A stretch of DNA of 11,704 nucleotides from Sideroxydans lithotrophicus. Its GTDB lineage: Bacteria; Pseudomonadota; Gammaproteobacteria; Burkholderiales; Sulfuriferulaceae. Below are positions 7,761 through 11,704 of this stretch, piece after piece (positions within the stretch are counted from its first letter, which is position 1; every line of letters begins with the position of its first letter). Under the pieces are notes generated by a model, which saw only the letters and a list, made by a program, of their open reading frames with translations, did no database searches and was not told where the DNA came from. The position numbers were made by a program, and so were the translations under genes. The stretch lies in assembly GCA_022736605.1 (NCBI GenBank), contig DZDB01000053.1, positions 1 to 11,704 on the forward strand. The letters are read 5' to 3'.

Positions 7761-8419
7761 GTCTGACCAAACATCGCGGCATCGGCATGACCTCGGAGCG
7801 TACCCGCGCCCGCATGGTCGAGCGTTTGCGCGAACAGGGGATACGCGATACCAGCGTGCTGGCGGCGATAGGGCTGGTGCCACGGCATATTTTTGTCGAT
7901 GAGGCGCTGTCGATCCGCGCCTACGAAGACACTGCGCTGCCGATCGGTTTTGGTCAGACCATATCCAATCCCTACATCGTTGCGCGTATGAGTGAAGTGC
8001 TGCGCAATGGCCAGGATTTGCAACGGGTACTGGAAATCGGCACCGGCTGTGGCTACCAGGCAGCGGTGCTGGCCAAGCTGGCACGCGAAGTGTATTCGAT
8101 TGAGCGTATCGCCACGCTGATCGGCCGCGCCCGGCGTCATATCCGCGCGCTGCGCATCGGTAACATCAAACTTAAACATGGCGATGGCAACCTTGGACTG
8201 GAAGAAGTCGCACCGTTCGATGGCATCATTCTCGCCGCCGCCACGCCCCAGCCGCCGCACGCTTTGCTCCACCAACTGGCACCCGGTGGTCGGATGGTGT
8301 TGCCGCGCGGCAGCGGCAGTGAACAGCGACTGGTGGTGATCGTTCGGACAGAACAAGGTTTTGAAGAAAGCGTGCTGGAAATGGTACATTTTGTACCTTT
8401 GCTGCCGGGGGTGAGTTAG
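7757..8419 (+). CDS. pcm: Protein-L-isoaspartate O-methyltransferase
   Basis: Repairs age-damaged proteins by methylating L-isoaspartyl residues with S-adenosylmethionine. It has 220 residues from the GTG (E. coli 208). Features: RGIGMTSERTRARMVERLREQ, FVDEALSIRAYEDTALPIGF, GQTISNPYIVARM (conserved active-site segment), the SAM motif VLEIGTGCGYQAAVLAKL, and a C-terminus near VHFVPLLPG. Start choice: GTG 7757 overlaps the surE stop by 4 bases and keeps the RGIG lead-in seen in related enzymes; ATG 7787 (210 residues) is the alternative. Neither has a good ribosome-binding site, so coupling to surE favours the GTG. The frame is open much further upstream within surE, but that part is a composition shadow. 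Confidence 0.95.
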   Translation: MSLTKHRGIGMTSERTRARMVERLREQGIRDTSVLAAIGLVPRHIFVDEALSIRAYEDTALPIGFGQTISNPYIVARMSEVLRNGQDLQRVLEIGTGCGYQAAVLAKLAREVYSIERIATLIGRARRHIRALRIGNIKLKHGDGNLGLEEVAPFDGIILAAATPQPPHALLHQLAPGGRMVLPRGSGSEQRLVVIVRTEQGFEESVLEMVHFVPLLPGVS

Positions 8420-8422
8420 CGC

Positions 8423-9403
8423 ATGAGATTCTGGTGGATGGCGAGTTTGATTACCTTGCTGGCGGGCTGCGCCACACAGGTCGGTGCGCCGGTCGTCGAC
8501 CGGGCGCAGACTGGTGGTGCCCATAACCGGGTAGCCAGCCGCGTGGCAGCGCCAAATATTTCTCCCGGTGCAACGCATACGGTCAAAAAAGGCGACACCC
8601 TGTATGGTATCGCGCTGGATGCAGGGCTGGATTACCGTGAACTGGCAAGCTGGAATGGATTGGGCGAAAACAACGTCATCCGGATAGGCCAGGAATTGCG
8701 CCTGACCGCACCCACGGTGGCTGCTGTGTCACCGGTACAAGCTGCCAAACCGACCATCGACACGGCAGTGCAGACCGCCCCCTTGATTACCGCGCCTGCG
8801 GTTCAGGCCACGCCGATTAGCGGGGAGCCGATGTTGGCGCTGCCGAAAGCCGTCAAGTTACCCTACTCGGCAGAAAACCTGGCACAAGTTGCGCGCGGTG
8901 TGCCGCTGCCGACAAATGCAGCGACACAGGATGGCGCCAGTGCTGCGGTACCGGCCACAACGATTAAATTGACCGGGAACACAGACAAAGCGCCGCCGGA
9001 CGATGCGGACAAAACCACTGTCAATGGCGGGATTGAATGGTTGTGGCCTACACAAGGCCGGGTGCTTGGCGGGTTTGATGACGCCAGCAATAGCAAGGGG
9101 CTCGATATTGCAGGCAAGGCTGGCCAGCCGATCTATGCAGCGGCTGCGGGTAAGGTGGTATACAGTGGCAACGGCTTGCGCGGTTATGGCAATCTGGTCA
9201 TCATCAAGCACAATGCCAGCTACCTGAGTGCGTATGCGCACAACCAGAAAATACTGGTGCAAGAAGGGCAGAGCGTGACGCGCGGGCAAAAAATTGCCTT
9301 GATGGGGAACAGTGACGCCGATCAGGTCAAGCTGCACTTTGAGATCCGTTTGATGGGTAAACCGGTTGATCCGCTGAAGTACCTTCCCGAGGCGCAAAAG
9401 TGA
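8423..9403 (+). CDS. nlpD: NlpD-type lipoprotein: LysM plus degenerate M23 (LytM) domain
   Basis: Outer-membrane lipoprotein that activates periplasmic N-acetylmuramyl-L-alanine amidases (AmiC in E. coli) during daughter-cell separation. It has 326 residues. The signal peptide ends in the lipobox LAGC with Cys16, and the next residue is Ala, consistent with outer-membrane sorting. A LysM peptidoglycan-binding domain starts at His52 (HTVKKGDTLYGIA) and runs to about 96; then comes a Pro/Ala-rich linker. From about 225 there is an M23-like domain (GLDIAGKAGQPIYAAAAGKV, LRGYGNLVIIKH, KLHFEIRLMG). Zinc ligands of active peptidases are missing: KGLDIAG lacks the first His and KLHFEI lacks the first His of the HxH motif, as in E. 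coli NlpD. It starts 3 bases after pcm; its stop overlaps the rpoS start. Confidence 0.94.
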   Translation: MRFWWMASLITLLAGCATQVGAPVVDRAQTGGAHNRVASRVAAPNISPGATHTVKKGDTLYGIALDAGLDYRELASWNGLGENNVIRIGQELRLTAPTVAAVSPVQAAKPTIDTAVQTAPLITAPAVQATPISGEPMLALPKAVKLPYSAENLAQVARGVPLPTNAATQDGASAAVPATTIKLTGNTDKAPPDDADKTTVNGGIEWLWPTQGRVLGGFDDASNSKGLDIAGKAGQPIYAAAAGKVVYSGNGLRGYGNLVIIKHNASYLSAYAHNQKILVQEGQSVTRGQKIALMGNSDADQVKLHFEIRLMGKPVDPLKYLPEAQK

Positions 9404-10329
9404 CCATGCACAACGATAATGATGCTGAAGATTATGCGATGCCTGAAGAAAAGCCGCAGGCGGAAGTGCCCGATGGCGACAGTGTATTCAGCGATGAAGG
9501 ACACGCCGACGTCACCCAGATGTACCTGAATGAAATCGGCCACAACGCCCTGCTGAGTCCGAGCGAAGAGCGACGGCTGGCGGAACTGACCAAGGCCGGG
9601 GATTTTCCGGCGCGGCAAAAAATGATCGAGCACAACCTGCGACTGGTGGTAAACATCGCCAAGCACTATGCCAACCGGGGCATGGCGCTGCTTGATCTGA
9701 TCGAAGAGGGCAACCTCGGACTGATGCATGCGCTGGACAAGTTCGAGCCGGAGCGCGGCTTTCGTTTTTCGACCTACGCCACCTGGTGGATCCGCCAGAA
9801 TATCGAACGCGCCATCATGAACCAGTCGCGCACCATCCGCCTGCCGGTGCACGTCATCAAGGAACTCAACGTCATTCTGCGTGCGCGGCGTCACCTGGAA
9901 AGTCATGGCGTCAGTGACCCAGGCGATGAGGACATTGCCCATCTGACCGGCTTCACGGTAGAAGAAGTGCGTCGCATGCTGCGTCTGAATGACCGCGTGG
10001 CGTCGCTCGACGCGCCGCTCGACATCGATCCTAACCTGTCAATCGGCGAAGCCATTGCCGACGAAAACAGCGAATTGCCGGAAGACCTGCTGGAGCACGC
10101 CGAAACCGAAGCCTTTGTACGTTCCTGGCTGGATGATCTGAACGACAAGCAGCGCTGGGTGATCGAGCGCCGTTTCGGGCTGGGCGGTCAGGACATCCAT
10201 ACGCTGGAACAGCTGGCCGAGAGCCTGGACGTGACGCGCGAGCGCGTGCGCCAGATCCAGATGGAAGCGCTGCACCAGTTGCGCCGCTTGCTCAAACGCA
10301 CCGGCGTGCGCAAAGACAGCCTGCTGTGA
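9400..10329 (+). CDS. rpoS: RNA polymerase sigma factor RpoS (sigma-S)
   Basis: Stationary-phase and general-stress sigma factor. It has 309 residues (E. coli 330). Region 1.2 begins near residue 37 (DVTQMYLNEIG); regions 2.1-2.4 include LRLVVNIAKHYANRGM, LLDLIEEGNLGLMHALDKFE and FSTYATWWIRQNIERAIMNQ (from about 122); region 3 includes PVHVIKELNVILRARR; region 4.2 is the helix-turn-helix LEQLAESLDVTRERVRQIQ (from about 269). The motif wording and the nlpD neighbour distinguish it from RpoD. GTG 9400 is preceded by GAGG at 7 bases and overlaps the nlpD stop (GTGA); ATG 9406, two codons in, is the alternative. In relatives rpoS is also read from a promoter inside nlpD; I see no convincing one here. 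Confidence 0.96.
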   Translation: MTMHNDNDAEDYAMPEEKPQAEVPDGDSVFSDEGHADVTQMYLNEIGHNALLSPSEERRLAELTKAGDFPARQKMIEHNLRLVVNIAKHYANRGMALLDLIEEGNLGLMHALDKFEPERGFRFSTYATWWIRQNIERAIMNQSRTIRLPVHVIKELNVILRARRHLESHGVSDPGDEDIAHLTGFTVEEVRRMLRLNDRVASLDAPLDIDPNLSIGEAIADENSELPEDLLEHAETEAFVRSWLDDLNDKQRWVIERRFGLGGQDIHTLEQLAESLDVTRERVRQIQMEALHQLRRLLKRTGVRKDSLL

Positions 10330-10982
10330 TGCTTGACTGGTCACGCATAGACAGCGTGTTCCTGGACATGGACGGCACGCTGCTCGACCTGTATTACGAC
10401 AATTATTTCTGGCGGCAGTATGTGCCAGAACGTTACGCCGAGGCGCGCAGCATCGCGCTTGAGGCTGCCCATGCAGACCTCGCCATGCGCTATCAGCAGC
10501 ATCTCGGCACGCTGCAATGGTATTGCGTGGATTTCTGGAGCAACGAGCTGCAACTCGATATCGCCGCACTCAAGCACGAAGTGCAGCACCTGATTGCCGT
10601 CCACCCGCACGTGCCGGCGTTTTTACAGGCGGCGCGCGCGGCGGGAAAACGCATCACGCTGGTCACCAATGCGCACCACAAGAGCCTGACGCTGAAAATG
10701 CAGCGTACCGGGCTGGACGTGCATTTCGACGCGCTGATTAGTTCGCATCAGATCGGGCTGGCCAAAGAGCATCCGGCATTCTGGGAGAAACTGCAGGGCG
10801 TGGAAGCATTCGATCCGACCCGCACGGTGCTGGTGGATGACAGTCTGCCGGTGTTGCGCTCGGCGCAGGCCTACGGGATCGCCCAGCTGGTCGCGGTGTA
10901 TCAGCCGGATTCGCGCGACACGCGCAAGGATGTGGCGGAATTTCAGGCGATAGACAGCTTTTTACAGATCATGCCGGGTTGA
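10329..10982 (+). CDS. yrfG: HAD-superfamily hydrolase, YrfG-like GMP/IMP nucleotidase
   Basis: Predicted Mg-dependent purine 5'-nucleotidase, 217 residues. HAD motif I FLDMDGTLLDL gives nucleophile Asp13 and Asp15; motif II Thr113 is in LVTNAHHK; motif III Lys146 is in GLAKEHP; motif IV is VDD with Asp170 and Asp171. The lead-in (DMDGTLLDL followed by DNYFW), the WYCVDFWS segment and overall length match E. coli YrfG, which prefers GMP and IMP; that substrate is inferred by homology. The ATG overlaps the rpoS stop by one base (TGATG); a GTG three bases earlier is possible. Coupling to rpoS suggests co-production with sigma-S. The 3' end overlaps the convergent minus-strand gene by 14 bases and no terminator is visible. 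Confidence 0.88.
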   Translation: MLDWSRIDSVFLDMDGTLLDLYYDNYFWRQYVPERYAEARSIALEAAHADLAMRYQQHLGTLQWYCVDFWSNELQLDIAALKHEVQHLIAVHPHVPAFLQAARAAGKRITLVTNAHHKSLTLKMQRTGLDVHFDALISSHQIGLAKEHPAFWEKLQGVEAFDPTRTVLVDDSLPVLRSAQAYGIAQLVAVYQPDSRDTRKDVAEFQAIDSFLQIMPG

Positions 10983-11349
10983 ATAATAGCCCGACCACCA
11001 CGCGGCGACCCTCTGCCACCAGAATGTTGTAAGTGCGACACGCCGCACCGGTGTCCATCACTTCCATGCCGATACCGGCGTTGGTCAGGCAGGCTGACAG
11101 ACGCGGGTGCGGAAACTGTAGCTTGCTGCCAGTGCCGAGCAGCGCGAGCTCCGGTTTGAGGGGCAGCATGGCGGCAAAGTGCTTTTCGCTGAGTGCGTCA
11201 AAACTGCTCACAATCCAGTCTTCGCTCACGCTGTCGGGCGCCACCAGCAGGCTGGTTGCAGTGTGGCGTTCACCGTTGATTGTGACGTAATCGGCACCGT
11301 AGCCGGTGATTAAATTGAGCCCTTCAGGCTGGGTCAGGTGGAATTTCAA
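10969..11349 (-). CDS. Mth938-like (DUF498) domain protein, TTG start
   Basis: Small single-domain protein of 126 residues, the usual size for this family, which includes human AAMDC and the complex I assembly factor NDUFAF3; the bacterial function is not established. Recognisable parts are KFHLTQPEGLNLITGYG, ADYVTINGERH, LLVAPDSVSEDW and the ending VGLLFNPA, with GTGSKLQFPHP in the middle. The start is TTG (11349-11347), 6 bases after GGAG. An upstream in-frame ATG at 11430 would add 27 residues of non-family sequence and would place a TATAAT promoter inside the gene, so it was rejected. It is transcribed toward the nucleotidase, overlapping its last 14 bases, and away from the aminotransferase. 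Confidence 0.85.
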   Translation of the reverse strand: MKFHLTQPEGLNLITGYGADYVTINGERHTATSLLVAPDSVSEDWIVSSFDALSEKHFAAMLPLKPELALLGTGSKLQFPHPRLSACLTNAGIGMEVMDTGAACRTYNILVAEGRRVVVGLLFNPA

Positions 11350-11355
11350 AAACGT

Positions 11356-11359
11356 CTCC
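11356..11359 (-). promoter_or_regulatory. Ribosome-binding site fixing the TTG start of the Mth938-like gene
   Basis: On the minus strand GGAG is followed by the 6-base spacer ACGTTT and then TTG. No equally good site precedes the upstream ATG at 11430. Confidence 0.7.
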
Positions 11360-11389
11360 AATTGCGGCAGGGGCTTGCGCTCGGTTAAG

Positions 11390-11418
11390 ATTATACATTT
11401 TGAGCAATCTGCTGGCTC
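11390..11418 (-). promoter_or_regulatory. Promoter of the Mth938-like gene
   Basis: The minus strand has a perfect TATAAT (11395-11390). A 17-base spacer leads to GAGCCA (11418-11413), which matches the -35 at only 3 of 6 positions, so the promoter may be weak or activator-dependent. The expected start, near 11383, leaves a leader of about 35 bases before the TTG. Confidence 0.45.
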
Positions 11419-11453
11419 GACCTCATCCACCCGTGAAAATTAAAGAGATGCCC

Positions 11454-11704
11454 ATGTTGCGGCCCGTACGCAAATCCACCAAGCTCGACAACGTCTGTTA
11501 TGACATTCGCGGCCCTGTGCTCGCGCGCTCCAAACAGATGGAAGAAGAAGGCCAGCGCATCATCAAGCTGAATATCGGCAACCCCGCGCCATTCGGTTTT
11601 GAGGCGCCGGAAGAGATCATTCAGGACGTCATCGTCAATCTGCCGAATGCGTCGGGCTACAGCGATTCCAAGGGGCTGTTCGCCGCGCGCAAGGCGATCA
11701 TGCA
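11454..11704 (+). CDS. alaA: AlaA-type alanine aminotransferase, 3' end outside the window
   Basis: PLP-dependent class I aminotransferase; E. coli AlaA makes alanine from pyruvate and glutamate. Only the first 83 codons are present. STKLDNVCYDIRGPVL, KLNIGNPAPFGFEAPEEI and SGYSDSKGLFAARKAIM match the N-terminal region of AlaA closely; the PLP lysine lies beyond the window. AAAGAG (11442-11447) is 6 bases before ATG 11454; ATG 11448 and GTG 11433 are in frame and possible. It is divergent from the Mth938-like gene across about 104 bases; no convincing + strand promoter is visible there. In several betaproteobacteria this gene precedes homoserine dehydrogenase, which may be the next gene here. 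Confidence 0.9.
   Translation, partial: MLRPVRKSTKLDNVCYDIRGPVLARSKQMEEEGQRIIKLNIGNPAPFGFEAPEEIIQDVIVNLPNASGYSDSKGLFAARKAIM

Noticed and set aside
7223..8419. 398-codon + strand frame spanning surE and pcm
   Set aside because: Only the part from 7757 is pcm; the upstream part is the open +1 frame of surE, rich in Arg/Gly/Ala as expected of a GC-rich shadow, with no family resemblance.
7511..8578. 355-codon minus-strand frame opposite surE, pcm and nlpD
   Set aside because: It lies antisense to three well-supported genes, has no ribosome-binding site or recognisable domain, and its composition follows from codon usage of the + strand genes.
8423..9403. NlpD as an active M23 peptidase
   Set aside because: The first zinc-binding His and the first His of the HxH motif are missing, as in the amidase activator NlpD.
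9400..10329. Primary sigma factor RpoD
   Set aside because: Far too short, lacks the region 1.1 and non-conserved domain, and sits directly after nlpD as rpoS does.

Overview
The window is a stretch of core chromosome from a Gram-negative proteobacterium, most likely a betaproteobacterium. Gene order and protein wording fit Nitrosomonadales-type organisms, but I cannot fix the genus from sequence alone. Coding density is very high and composition is moderately GC-rich. No insertion sequence, CRISPR array, prophage or defence gene is visible, and no stretch over about 135 bases lacks an annotated feature.

Left part (1-6817, + strand): the classic translation cluster thrS (5' end outside the window) - infC - rpmI - rplT - pheS - pheT - ihfA, then a small MerR-family regulator that overlaps ihfA. 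It supplies two aminoacyl-tRNA synthetases, initiation factor IF3, ribosomal proteins L35 and L20, and the alpha subunit of the DNA-bending protein IHF. infC starts at an AUC codon. A strong-looking sigma70 promoter lies inside thrS upstream of infC, and both the thrS-infC and infC-rpmI junctions hold competing RNA hairpins. A textbook intrinsic terminator follows rplT and separates the ribosomal-protein genes from pheST.

Middle part (6832-10982, + strand): an extended -10 promoter drives a tRNA-Pro(GGG) gene. It is followed 69 bases later by surE - pcm - nlpD - rpoS and a YrfG-type HAD nucleotidase. The last five genes overlap or nearly touch, so they look like one translationally coupled stationary-phase and stress operon: nucleotidase, protein repair, cell-division amidase activator, sigma-S, nucleotidase.

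Right part (10969-11704): a minus-strand Mth938-like (DUF498) gene converges on and overlaps the nucleotidase by 14 bases. It uses a TTG start behind a TATAAT promoter. Divergent from it is the 5' end of an AlaA-type aminotransferase that runs off the window.

I found no undescribed multi-gene system. The points most worth a second look are regulatory: the thrS-infC RNA switch, the infC promoter embedded in thrS through rare codons, the rpmI leader, the apparent lack of a ribosome-binding site at pheS, and the tRNA-Pro/surE/rpoS/nucleotidase arrangement.
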